This document shows positions 1 through 7,508 of a stretch of 15,354 nucleotides of DNA, in pieces. The translations under genes were made by a program, and so were the position numbers. Positions within the stretch are counted from its first letter, which is position 1, and each line of letters begins with the position of its first letter. Below the pieces are notes generated by a model, which worked only from the letters and a program-made list of their open reading frames with translations, was not told the DNA's origin and did not search any database. Origin of the DNA: Anaerohalosphaeraceae bacterium (GTDB taxonomy: Bacteria > Planctomycetota > Phycisphaerae > Sedimentisphaerales > Anaerohalosphaeraceae); contig DAOVIC010000020.1 in NCBI GenBank assembly GCA_030671565.1, positions 1 to 15,354 on the forward strand. The letters run 5' to 3'.

Positions 1-96
1 AATTACCAACCCGTCAAAATGAATCTCGAGGATCAGTTCATAGAATACACCGCACCGAAAGGACGAAAAAGACTATTCCAATGGGAGACACACTAA
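1..96 (+). CDS. ABC transporter ATP-binding protein, C-terminal end (partial)
   Basis: The first 31 codons in frame 1 are open and end at TAA (94-96); the gene starts outside the window. The residues around NLEDQFIEYT resemble the usual C-terminal end of ABC-2-type ATPase subunits, where a short (S/N)LED-(I/L)F motif precedes a basic tail, here GRKRLFQWETH. Only one base separates this stop from the ATG of the permease gene, so the two are almost certainly translationally coupled parts of one exporter. None of the nucleotide-binding motifs lies inside the window, so the call rests on this tail and the neighbour. Confidence 0.6.
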   Translation, partial: NYQPVKMNLEDQFIEYTAPKGRKRLFQWETH

Positions 97-97
97 T

Positions 98-793
98 ATG
101 AAATTTCTAACTCTAATGCAAAAAGAATTCCGCGAATTACGGCCATGGATACTCTTTGCCGCAATCGCATTCCTGGCGATAGGCTTCTTTACCATAACAT
201 TGGAAGAACACCGCCCAGGATACAACTGGCGTTATTCAGGTTTTAGGCCCGGCAATAATGTAGACATGTACCAACTTCTCGCCACTTCCGTCTTGGGCAC
301 AAACGGCGTATGGCTGTTTCTTATCTCGATCGCCTTTGGTCTGGCAATTGGCATCAGACAATTCTGGGTTCCATTCTTTACAAAAACATGGGCCTTTGAG
401 TTTCATCGTTCGGTAAACAGACGAACCGTCCTGACCACCAAGCTTTTGGCGGCAATTATCGCCTTTCTATTGGCTCTGGGTGCCATCTGGACATTTTTCT
501 ATATCTATACATCCCGTCCGGACTTCTTCATGGTTCCGCCATCGATCAGAAACTTTCTCGCTGGCTGGATACTCATCGCCGTAGGATTCCTCGCCTATCT
601 CGCTACTGCCCTGACAGCTCTGACCAGGGCACATTGGTACACAACAAAAGCATTCGGACTCCCTTTCGCAATTATTATCCTTTCGATAGTATTTAGTCAA
701 TGGAAACTTAGCCAGGCACTGATTACACTGATAATCGGAATCGTGTTACTCCTGTCCCAGATAATATACACTTTCCTTAACAGAGAATTCTAA
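98..793 (+). CDS. ABC-2-like transporter permease, six membrane segments
   Basis: This 231-residue inner-membrane protein has about six hydrophobic segments, near residues 17-34, 70-86, 115-137, 152-174, 184-200 and 206-226. A conserved-looking cytoplasmic stretch at residues 97-115 (TWAFEFHRSVNRRTVLTTK) matches the pattern seen in ABC-2 permeases of bacterial exporters, where a 'T..FLL.RPVSR..I...K' motif follows the second helix. It probably forms the channel for the ATPase encoded just upstream. The substrate cannot be read from sequence. The start ATG lies one base after the previous stop, which supports coupling. The next gene begins 14 bases after its stop, so all three genes look like one operon. 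Confidence 0.7.
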   Translation: MKFLTLMQKEFRELRPWILFAAIAFLAIGFFTITLEEHRPGYNWRYSGFRPGNNVDMYQLLATSVLGTNGVWLFLISIAFGLAIGIRQFWVPFFTKTWAFEFHRSVNRRTVLTTKLLAAIIAFLLALGAIWTFFYIYTSRPDFFMVPPSIRNFLAGWILIAVGFLAYLATALTALTRAHWYTTKAFGLPFAIIILSIVFSQWKLSQALITLIIGIVLLLSQIIYTFLNREF

Positions 794-807
794 AAAAGGC
801 TCAAACT

Positions 808-2403
808 ATGACGTTAAAAAATATTATGAAATATATCGCAACGCCTTCAAAAACATTAACAACTGCGGTTATCATACTCTTCGCAATATTCATCGTGCAA
901 ATTGTTACGATCGAAATGAACAACATGATAAGTGCAAACAGGTGGAGGCAGCCTTCTAAACAGGCTGCAAAAGAACCGAAAAGAGAACTCACCGAAGAAG
1001 AAAAAAAACTGGGGATAATGACCAGCAGCAAAAAAGAGTTTCTGCCCGACGGAACTATCTTTCATGTAAAACAAAAAAACAACAAAAAAGATTTGAAAAT
1101 ATACGACAAAAACGTAAACATGGTCTGGGAAGGGACCCAAAAAAACAATCCGTATGATTTCATCGCCTTCCCGGATACGATCAGGGATTCCCGCAGGTAC
1201 AACACTTTACACCGCTATAAAACAATAACACCGGAATTATCACGCTCCATTCAGATACCTGTCCGCACAGAAAATAAAACACTACAGATATGGCGATACA
1301 GCTGGAACAAAGGTTATTTCGAAGGTTTCGCATCTGACGGTCAAAAACTTGGATACCTCGGCTCGTCAGGATTTACACAAACAAGATCAGACGCAACATC
1401 GCTCGGAACTCTTGAGTATTACAAGGCATGGTGCCCAGAAGATTCGTACAGCCCGACAGTGCTTTGGTTGACAAAAAGAAAAATCTATCAGATCAACCTC
1501 GAAAAGCAAAAACTGGAATTACTACTCGAAACCCCTGACTCGGACATCGTAGTAACCGCATGGAAAAACTGGAAATCCCCCAAAGAAAAAACATCGGACA
1601 CGGTACTTTCGTCGATCCAGTGCCAGACAGAAAACGGAAAGCTCTATTTAATAACACTGGACCCCGAAAAAATACTCACCATAAATATACCTCAAGACTG
1701 GTCGAAAGAAACATATCCCCGGTTATCTGCAACCAAAGCCGGTATTTTTCTAAAGAACTCTGGATACAGTTGGACCCCCCCTAAAGAGTATGAAAACTCA
1801 ATTGAACTGATCAGGCAGTGGGAAGAAAAAATCAAGGATCAACCACGAAAACTCTGGGTCGAACTCTATAAAGTTGACGATCAGGGCAGCCTCGAACTGA
1901 TCATACGTAAAGACTGGGCGCTCCTTCCTCCAAAAGATCAGCCGCGCCGCATAACAAACCGTCACTCGGAAAAAATACGACATTATGTTTGCAGCGTTTC
2001 GCCTGTAATATACGACCTTCCATGGAAATTCTGGCCAACGTCACTAAGAAAAAAACTCCACGGCAACGATAACTTATCAACCCTCATAGCAGAGATAGCA
2101 AGTGAGACCCGACCTCGTTTAAGCAAACTAAGCTGGCTACTGACAATTGCAATGATGCTGCTCGTCCTTGTGCATGCATGGCCAAGGCGAACAACATGGC
2201 AAAAAATAACATTCTGGCTGATCTTCACAGCCGTCTTCAACGTTGGTGGTTTGCTGACATATCTGGCTTTAAACCACACCACCGTAATAAAATGCCCAGC
2301 CTGCAAAAAACGCCGGGGACTGGAAAGAACTGACTGCATCAGATGCGCAAAAGAATTACCAACCCCAGAAAAAAGAAAAATCGATTTGATATTACACACA
2401 TAG
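808..2403 (+). CDS. Unknown membrane protein with large extracytoplasmic domain and C-terminal zinc ribbon
   Basis: I do not recognise a family for this 531-residue protein. Visible features are one N-terminal membrane segment (about 17-35), a long hydrophilic region (36-440) with many aromatic and beta-type segments and some repeated DG/NG turns, two further membrane segments (about 441-457 and 467-488), and a short C-terminal zinc-ribbon pattern with C496, C499, C510 and C513. With three membrane passes the long domain would lie on one side of the membrane and the ribbon on the other. The long region could be a beta-propeller, but this is inference from pattern only. It is the third gene of the ABC operon, 14 bases after the permease, with an AAGG ribosome-binding-like sequence about 9 bases before ATG. 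It is plausibly an accessory or sensor partner of the exporter. Confidence 0.65.
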   Translation: MTLKNIMKYIATPSKTLTTAVIILFAIFIVQIVTIEMNNMISANRWRQPSKQAAKEPKRELTEEEKKLGIMTSSKKEFLPDGTIFHVKQKNNKKDLKIYDKNVNMVWEGTQKNNPYDFIAFPDTIRDSRRYNTLHRYKTITPELSRSIQIPVRTENKTLQIWRYSWNKGYFEGFASDGQKLGYLGSSGFTQTRSDATSLGTLEYYKAWCPEDSYSPTVLWLTKRKIYQINLEKQKLELLLETPDSDIVVTAWKNWKSPKEKTSDTVLSSIQCQTENGKLYLITLDPEKILTINIPQDWSKETYPRLSATKAGIFLKNSGYSWTPPKEYENSIELIRQWEEKIKDQPRKLWVELYKVDDQGSLELIIRKDWALLPPKDQPRRITNRHSEKIRHYVCSVSPVIYDLPWKFWPTSLRKKLHGNDNLSTLIAEIASETRPRLSKLSWLLTIAMMLLVLVHAWPRRTTWQKITFWLIFTAVFNVGGLLTYLALNHTTVIKCPACKKRRGLERTDCIRCAKELPTPEKRKIDLILHT

Positions 2404-2418
2404 CGCTAGACTGCACCC

Positions 2419-2446
2419 GACCCCACCTATTTCTCCGGGTGAGGTC
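2419..2446 (+). terminator. Weak hairpin after the ABC operon
   Basis: GACCCCACC (2419-2427) and GGTGAGGTC (2438-2446) can pair with one C/A mismatch in the middle around a 10-base loop. It starts 16 bases after the stop of the unknown membrane gene. The nearest T-run (2460-2465) is 13 bases further on, so this is only a possible terminator. Confidence 0.35.
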
Positions 2447-2464
2447 ACTTCAAAATCACTTTTT

Positions 2465-2485
2465 AAAAATCCGCGAAATCCGCGG
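2465..2485 (-). terminator. Probable terminator after the Minf_1886-family gene
   Basis: Read on the - strand, CCGCG-GATTT-CGCGG (2485 down to 2471) forms a 5-bp GC-only stem followed at once by ATTTTT. It lies 13 bases beyond the stop of the - strand gene and between two converging genes, where termination is expected. On the + strand the same sequence is a tandem 'TCCGCGAAA/TCCGCGG' motif. Confidence 0.5.
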
Positions 2486-2498
2486 CTAAATGCTTTTA

Positions 2499-2876
2499 TT
2501 ACACGGACCGGAACCGATACCCCGCCTCAAACACTTCCCCAAAATCGAACACGTCGTCAAAATCCTCCACCTGATCGCCCTCCGTCGAACTCATCCACTC
2601 GTGCGCGATCATCAAATAAACGATATCGCCAAAATCCCGCGTAGTCCTAACCCCCCAAATCCCAAGCACCATCTTAGAAAGCCGCCCCCACCTCTCACTG
2701 GCAAACTCACCAAGCCCCTCAGCAAGCTCTGCGCCGGTAATATGACGCCCCTCGCCCTCGACACCTTCCCCTTTAAGCTTATCGACAGTGCGGCCAAGCC
2801 CTTCAAAAACAAAACGAAACGCCTTACAATCAAAACGCCCGTCTTCCAATGCAATGTCTTCAATAGTTTTCTTCAT
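2499..2876 (-). CDS. Minf_1886 family protein (function unknown)
   Basis: This 125-residue soluble protein shows the landmarks of the Minf_1886 family, which is common in Planctomycetota and Verrucomicrobiota: an N-terminal 'I..I...DGRF...A..FVFE.L' (residues 5-28), 'RHITGAEL' (44-51), and 'WGV..T.DFGDIVY.MI' (74-90) followed by an acidic 'EDF.DVFDF.E.F' end (104-116). No enzymatic function is established for the family, and no catalytic motif or membrane segment is visible. It follows metG on the same strand after 108 bases filled by an intergenic repeat. A GAGG sits 10 bases before the ATG, inside that repeat. It may be read from the metG transcript. The length is normal for the family. Confidence 0.75.
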   Translation of the reverse strand: MKKTIEDIALEDGRFDCKAFRFVFEGLGRTVDKLKGEGVEGEGRHITGAELAEGLGEFASERWGRLSKMVLGIWGVRTTRDFGDIVYLMIAHEWMSSTEGDQVEDFDDVFDFGEVFEAGYRFRSV

Positions 2877-2883
2877 AAAAAAT

Positions 2884-2984
2884 CAGCCTCGCCAAAGGCG
2901 AAGCCACCACTTCATCATTGGCTGTTCCTTGTTGAGTGTTGGCTATTCAGTTTTTCTACACTCCTGCCTTCTGCCTGTCTTTAA
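2884..2984. repeat. Mosaic intergenic repeat, copy A (longest)
   Basis: This fills the metG-Minf_1886 spacer. Three modules are visible on the + strand. The first is a small palindrome TCGCC-AAA-GGCGA (2889-2901). The second is a 41-base block (2909-2949) that matches 9804-9844 at 34 of 41 positions. The third is a CTGCCTGTCTTTAA block (2971-2984) found again near 8412 and 12617. Its last base abuts the metG stop codon. No open frame of interest lies in it. Confidence 0.7.
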
Positions 2985-4997
2985 CTAGTGTACCCGCTGT
3001 CCACTTTGTGCTCCTTCGTCGACTGCAAGCATAAATATATCCTTACCGCCGGGCCCAGCCGCAAGTATCATCGCCTCCGACACACCGAACTTCATCTTCC
3101 GCGGCTTCAAATTCGCAACGCAAACAACCATCTTACCGACAAGCTGGGCCGGATCATAAGCCTTCGATATCCCCGCGAACACATTCTTTTTCAGCCCGCC
3201 GATATCAAGCTCAAGATGCAAAAGCTTATCCGCACCTTCAACCGCCTCAGCCAGCACGACCCTGGCAACCCGAAGATCGACCTTCATAACATCGTCGATA
3301 GTGCATTCCGCCTCGATCGGCTCGGCAAGTTCGACCTTATCTTCCGCAACTTCCCCTACCTGCTGCTCTTCTCTGCTTTCTTCTATCATCGCTTCAACCT
3401 TTTCCTTGTCAACTCGTTCCACAAGCCGTTCAAATTTACTTATCTCATGATCTTCAAGCACGCCATCGACATCGGCAAAACTAAGCTCGCCGACATTAAG
3501 AAACGCCTCGATCTTCCTGGCGAAACCCGGCAGCACTGCCTTAAGGTATATCGTCAAAACCTTCACCGCGTTCAGCACCGCCGTCAGCACAACCCGCGTA
3601 CCTTCCTCATCAGTCTTAATAGTGATCCACGGCTGCTTCTGATCGAAATACCGGTTACACTCATCGGCAAGCCCGGCAATTCGTCTCATCACCGAAGAAT
3701 AATTCAACCCCTCAAACCCGGCAACAATTTCTTCCTTCACAGCGATCAGCTTACCGACAAGCTCTGTGCCCTCAGCGTCGAGTTTACCAAGCTTACCGCC
3801 AAGCTTTTTCGTAAGCATCGGACCCGAACGGCTCGCAAGGTTCGCAAGCTTACCGACAAGATCGGAGTTTACCTTCGCAATAAAATCTTCCAGGCTAAGA
3901 TCGATATCGTCAACACCGCTGCCAAGCTTAGTCGCATAATAATAACGCAGGTGCTCAGGATCAAGATGCTTAAGATAAGTCTCCGCCTTGATAAACGTAC
4001 CCTTACTCTTGCTCATCTTCTGACCGTTAACCGTCAAAAATCCGTGAACAAAAAGCTTATTAGCACGCTTAACCCCGCCGCTCATCAGCATCGCAGGCCA
4101 GAACAACGCATGAAAATACATAATATCCTTACCGATAAAATGGTAAAGCTCCCAATCGGCGCCGTTCCAAACCTCATCGAAATCCAAGCCATTGCGATCG
4201 CAGTAATTCTTGCAGGACGCCATATAACCGATAGGCGCATCGAGCCAAACATAGAAAAACTTATTTTCCTCGCCCGGGATCTTAAACCCGAAATACGGCC
4301 CGTCCCGCGAAATATCCCAATCTTTAAGCCCCGTCTTAAACCACTCGTCAAGCTTGTTCAAAACAGAAACCTGAACATACCCGCCCTTAACAAGCTCCAC
4401 AAGCCGATCGCCGTAATCATTGAGCTTAAAGAAGTAATGAACGCTCTTGCGTCGAACCGGCGGCGCGCCGCAATTAGCACAAACAGCATCGATAAGCTCG
4501 GTCGGCTGATGAGTCCCGCTGCACGAATCGCACGAATCGCCATACTGATCCTCAGCCTTACACCTCGGACAAGTCCCGCGGATATAACGGTCAGGAAGCC
4601 ACATGTCGCACTTTTCGCAATAAGCCTGCTCGATATCCTTCTTAGCTATAGAGCCGTTCTCGACCGCACTGTTATAAAGAAACTCGCTAAACTCACGGTT
4701 CTCCTCGGAATGAGTTGAGTAATAATTATCGAACTCGATCTCAAAACCCGTAAAGTCCTTCAAATGTTCGCCATGAACTCTATCTATAAGCTCCTCCGGA
4801 CTTATACCCTCCGACCGCGCACGGATCATCACAGGAGTACCATGCGTATCGTCGGCACAAAAGTAAAAACATTTATTGCCGCAAAGCTTCTGAAAACGCA
4901 CCCACATATCCGTCTGAAGATATTCAACAAGGTGTCCGATATGTATCGGCCCATTCGCATAAGGAAGCGCCGACGTAACTACTATCTTGCGTGCCAT
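2985..4997 (-). CDS. metG: Methionyl-tRNA synthetase
   Basis: This cytoplasmic enzyme charges tRNA-Met with methionine using ATP, and its 670 residues are typical of the long MetG form. The class I signature HIGH is at residues 19-22 and KMSKS at 327-331. The zinc-knuckle insertion has four CxxC pairs (C127/C130, C143/C146, C156/C159, C173/C176), the two-zinc type. WLDAPIGY (251-258) matches the methionine-site region. A C-terminal tRNA-binding EMAP/Trbp111-like domain spans about 571-670 (DLRVARV..., [13 protein letters not shown]), so the protein is probably dimeric. The start ATG is supported by GAAGGA about 7 bases upstream and by the family N-terminus ([10 protein letters not shown]). 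It lies 101 bases after ricT and has its own promoter-like sequence beside a palindrome. Confidence 0.97.
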   Translation of the reverse strand: MARKIVVTSALPYANGPIHIGHLVEYLQTDMWVRFQKLCGNKCFYFCADDTHGTPVMIRARSEGISPEELIDRVHGEHLKDFTGFEIEFDNYYSTHSEENREFSEFLYNSAVENGSIAKKDIEQAYCEKCDMWLPDRYIRGTCPRCKAEDQYGDSCDSCSGTHQPTELIDAVCANCGAPPVRRKSVHYFFKLNDYGDRLVELVKGGYVQVSVLNKLDEWFKTGLKDWDISRDGPYFGFKIPGEENKFFYVWLDAPIGYMASCKNYCDRNGLDFDEVWNGADWELYHFIGKDIMYFHALFWPAMLMSGGVKRANKLFVHGFLTVNGQKMSKSKGTFIKAETYLKHLDPEHLRYYYATKLGSGVDDIDLSLEDFIAKVNSDLVGKLANLASRSGPMLTKKLGGKLGKLDAEGTELVGKLIAVKEEIVAGFEGLNYSSVMRRIAGLADECNRYFDQKQPWITIKTDEEGTRVVLTAVLNAVKVLTIYLKAVLPGFARKIEAFLNVGELSFADVDGVLEDHEISKFERLVERVDKEKVEAMIEESREEQQVGEVAEDKVELAEPIEAECTIDDVMKVDLRVARVVLAEAVEGADKLLHLELDIGGLKKNVFAGISKAYDPAQLVGKMVVCVANLKPRKMKFGVSEAMILAAGPGGKDIFMLAVDEGAQSGQRVH

Positions 4998-5036
4998 TAT
5001 TTATCCTTCTCAAACTGGCCGAAATCTTAATTTTGC

Positions 5037-5065
5037 ATTTTAATTTTTGATTTTTGCACTTTCAA
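5037..5065 (-). promoter_or_regulatory. metG promoter (sigma70-like)
   Basis: On the - strand TTGAAA (5065-5060) is separated by exactly 17 bases from TAAAAT (5042-5037). This predicts a transcript start near 5030, about 33 bases before the metG ATG. The -35 hexamer overlaps one arm of the 28-bp palindrome at 5061-5088. The spacer is A/T-rich, so chance similarity cannot be excluded. Confidence 0.55.
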
Positions 5066-5088
5066 ACTGACCGATCGGTCACTTTGAA
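5061..5088. promoter_or_regulatory. 28-bp palindrome, candidate operator upstream of metG
   Basis: The 14-bp core TGACCGATCGGTCA (5068-5081) is a perfect palindrome. One mismatched pair (C5067/C5082) separates it from TTCAAA/TTTGAA arms, which are also perfectly complementary. There is no spacer and no T-run on either side, so a protein-binding site fits better than a terminator, although it also lies 10 bases after the ricT stop. CAAACTGGCCGA (5011-5022) repeats one half (CAAACTGACCGA, 5063-5074) downstream of the predicted -10 box. Confidence 0.55.
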
Positions 5089-5098
5089 TATCCTTCTG

Positions 5099-6319
5099 TC
5101 AACTCTCATCGCCTGCGATGTTATCGCCGCTCTTTTCGTTGTCCGTTTTTTTACTCACATCCGACTGACCGCCATCGCCCTTCGGCGATTCTACTTGCCC
5201 CTCACCCTTCTTCTCACCGCCGCCATTTCGTCCTCTACCGCGTCTGCCCCGACGGCTCTTACCTCGACCGCCTTTCTCCTGTCCCGAATCCTGACCGTCG
5301 CCGCCTTCAGGCCGCTTCCCTCTGCCACCCCTCTCTTGCCCTGAATCTCGCCCTCCGCCTTCAGGCCGTCGCCCTCTACCCCCGCCGCTTTCTTGACCAG
5401 CCATCGCCTTATTGAATTCCTCTTCGCTGATGATCTCTATCTCATCGACAGGATAAGCCTCACGACGACCGCCCTTACACTGAACGTCAACAAGCTGGGT
5501 AAGGATATGCGTATTAACAACTCTGCCCTCACCGCTGGCGGTACGAACAGGCGTATTTTTATTCGGCAAATTCTTACGAAGCTCGCGGTAAGTACTGTCC
5601 TCGTAACGAAGGCAGCATTTCAACCGACCGCAATGACCGGATATCTTAGATGGATCAAGCGTAGCCTTTTGAACCTTGGCCATACGCATATTAACCGGCG
5701 CAAGGATCTTCAAAAATCGCTGACAGCAGCACTGCTGACCGCAGCTCTCATAGTCACTGATAAGACGAGCCTCATCCCTGGCACCGATCTGCCGAAGCTC
5801 GATACGGGTCTGGTACTCACGGGCAAGACGCTTAACAAGATCACGAAAATCAACGCGAGTCTCACTCGTAAAATATAAAACTATCCGCTCACCGCCAAGA
5901 AGATGCTCAGCTTCGACGATCCGCATCGGAAGATTCATCTCTTCCGCCATATTCTGGCAATAAACAAGTTCCTTCTTTGCAGATATTTCAAGATGCTCGG
6001 CTTCATTTATATCATCGGAGGTAGCATAACGAACAAAAGTACCGCCGCCGCAGAAAGGATAATCCTTAGAACGATTGCTGTAATACTCGTCAACCTTTTC
6101 CTTGCTGCTCCTGAAACTGCCGCCCTTATAGCAATGCGGGCCGACAATATCACCCATCTCAAGACCACGACGAGTCTTAATAATAGCACGGGTTCTGGTC
6201 TGATCAAGCTCGATACCGCTATGCGTAAACCAGCCAAGCAAACCCATCTTACCGTAACGGATCAGCACAGAATTCTTTTTTTTGGGCACTTTGCCCTGTG
6301 GAGTATCACTTTGTGACAT
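5099..6319 (-). CDS. ricT: RicT/YaaT-like PSP1-domain protein with Arg/Gly-rich tail
   Basis: This is a homologue of Bacillus RicT (YaaT), which with RicA and RicF forms an Fe-S complex affecting RNase Y and RNA maturation; no ricA or ricF is in the window. Its 406 residues contain an N-terminal PSP1 region (about 17-180; 'TRRGLEMGDIVG' at 49-60) and the family's cysteine signatures C193/C197/C198/C199 and C230/C235/C236, the latter in ISGHCGRLKCCLRYE (226-240). The canonical GPCGR box is altered to SCGQQCCC. Residues about 312-370 are a basic Arg/Gly tail with an imperfect 18-19-residue repeat (RPEGG...DSGQE.GG twice). A longer reading would use TTG at 6340; I chose the ATG at 6319 because no ribosome site precedes the TTG. 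The ribosome site before the ATG is also weak (AGG, 13 bases away). Confidence 0.9.
   Translation of the reverse strand: MSQSDTPQGKVPKKKNSVLIRYGKMGLLGWFTHSGIELDQTRTRAIIKTRRGLEMGDIVGPHCYKGGSFRSSKEKVDEYYSNRSKDYPFCGGGTFVRYATSDDINEAEHLEISAKKELVYCQNMAEEMNLPMRIVEAEHLLGGERIVLYFTSETRVDFRDLVKRLAREYQTRIELRQIGARDEARLISDYESCGQQCCCQRFLKILAPVNMRMAKVQKATLDPSKISGHCGRLKCCLRYEDSTYRELRKNLPNKNTPVRTASGEGRVVNTHILTQLVDVQCKGGRREAYPVDEIEIISEEEFNKAMAGQESGGGRGRRPEGGGRDSGQERGGRGKRPEGGDGQDSGQEKGGRGKSRRGRRGRGRNGGGEKKGEGQVESPKGDGGQSDVSKKTDNEKSGDNIAGDES
5301..5368 (-). repeat. Tandem coding repeat in the ricT tail
   Basis: CCGCCTTCAGGCCG occurs at 5301-5314 and again at 5355-5368, exactly 54 bases (18 codons) apart. These encode the paired RPEGG units of the RicT tail. 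The surrounding sequence is more G+C-rich than the rest of ricT. Confidence 0.7.
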
Positions 6320-6389
6320 AAAAATATATAAACCTGCCAAATTAAATAAACTAAGAACTTTAAACCAAGAACTGTCTAAAAACTAAGAT

Positions 6390-7508
6390 TCAAACTATAC
6401 CAGAACCGGCGATATTTAACAACAATTCCTCAAAAATCAGCTTTTCGTTAACACTGGCATCGACCCACTGCATATTTTCGTACGTCTTGCCAACCTTCTC
6501 GGCTGCACTTTCCGCCCCAAACCGACCCGACAATGTCTCAATTTCGGCCATCTGGTCGCTATTTACAAACCGATCCTCATCCGCGACTCCAAACCGCATT
6601 ACATCAGAAAAAACCGCCCCGATCATACGAATTAGCCCCTTTTGACCCCTCCGGGTAAGGTCCGTCTTACTGGTAGACTTCTCCACAGCACCCCAACCCT
6701 CGCGTATACGCTTAGCTGCACCGCACATCCATTCCGCAAAATCCACAGAATCACCAAACTCATGCGCCGCAAGCCCCCTGACCAGTTTTTTCTTTATCTC
6801 ATAGCAACTCTCACCTTCAAGCTCGATCTGCGACCACGAGATCGCCTCACCAAGACTCCCGCCGCAAAACCGGGACCAGAACAACGCCTCATCCCGCCCA
6901 ACCCCCATATCCTTAAGCTTTTTACCTACATGCCCCTCGTCAACCTCCCCAAACCGCAAAACCTGACACCGCGACCGCGTAGTAGCCAGCATCTTATCAA
7001 ACCGGCTGCACAAAAGGATTATCACGCAATACCCCGGCGGCTCTTCCAGAACCTTAAGCAGCGAATTCTGCGAAGCCGCGTTAAGCTTCTCCGCCTCACG
7101 CACCACGTAAACTACATACTCACCCATCACCGGCTTGTTCGAAACCTTATCGATCAAAAACTCAGTGATAACATCCTTAGGCAGGTCAACCGGCGCAGTC
7201 TTACCCTTGCCCTTCTTAGTATAGACCACCAGTTCTTTATAAATAGGACGAAAATCCGCATGCCCCCCGCTCTCAAAAACCTGACAGGACTCACACTCCC
7301 CGCAACTGTCATAAAAAACCCTTCCGTCCCTGTCCTCCTCGATCCGGTTATGACAGACAAGCATCTTAGCCCAGGCCCGCGCAGTAGTATACTTGCCAAC
7401 CCCGTCGGCGCCGCTGAATATATAAGCATGACCCATCCGCCCCGCACCAAAAGCACGCTGCAAAGAATCAATGGCTTTATCCTGACAAAATACATCCCGA
7501 AGACTCAT
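6390..7508 (-). CDS. holB: DNA polymerase III delta-prime subunit
   Basis: This subunit of the clamp loader opens the sliding clamp with the tau/gamma and delta proteins. The 372-residue protein has a P-loop GADGVGKYT (33-41), a zinc module with C52, C69, C72 and C75, LEEPP (154-158) in the Walker B/sensor region, and the SRC motif (179-181) that marks delta-prime/gamma-type clamp loader subunits. The P-loop carries Y40 where ATP-binding paralogues have T or S; delta-prime subunits often do not bind ATP. The ATG overlaps the tmk stop by four bases (ATGA), so the two are translationally coupled. The order tmk-holB-ricT is the same as in Bacillus and supports holB over dnaX. Confidence 0.92.
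   Translation of the reverse strand: MSLRDVFCQDKAIDSLQRAFGAGRMGHAYIFSGADGVGKYTTARAWAKMLVCHNRIEEDRDGRVFYDSCGECESCQVFESGGHADFRPIYKELVVYTKKGKGKTAPVDLPKDVITEFLIDKVSNKPVMGEYVVYVVREAEKLNAASQNSLLKVLEEPPGYCVIILLCSRFDKMLATTRSRCQVLRFGEVDEGHVGKKLKDMGVGRDEALFWSRFCGGSLGEAISWSQIELEGESCYEIKKKLVRGLAAHEFGDSVDFAEWMCGAAKRIREGWGAVEKSTSKTDLTRRGQKGLIRMIGAVFSDVMRFGVADEDRFVNSDQMAEIETLSGRFGAESAAEKVGKTYENMQWVDASVNEKLIFEELLLNIAGSGIV

Noticed and set aside
2490..2984. A + strand open frame of 164 codons across the Minf_1886-family gene and repeat A
   Set aside because: It is low-complexity Pro/Lys/His-rich and runs through the intergenic repeat; the - strand gene has family support.
3780..3870. Recurrent 'CTTACCGACAAGC'-like words inside metG
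   Set aside because: They encode repeated LVGKL/LGGKL peptides in the anticodon-binding helices of MetG; normal protein sequence and codon bias explain them.
2988..4718. A 576-codon open frame on the + strand opposite metG
   Set aside because: It mirrors metG codons, has no recognisable domain and is rich in basic and Leu/Ile residues as expected for an antisense shadow. metG has full motif support.
5061..5088. The palindrome as a rho-independent terminator of ricT
   Set aside because: No T-run follows on either strand and the pairing has no proper loop. A DNA-binding site fits better, though termination is not strictly excluded.
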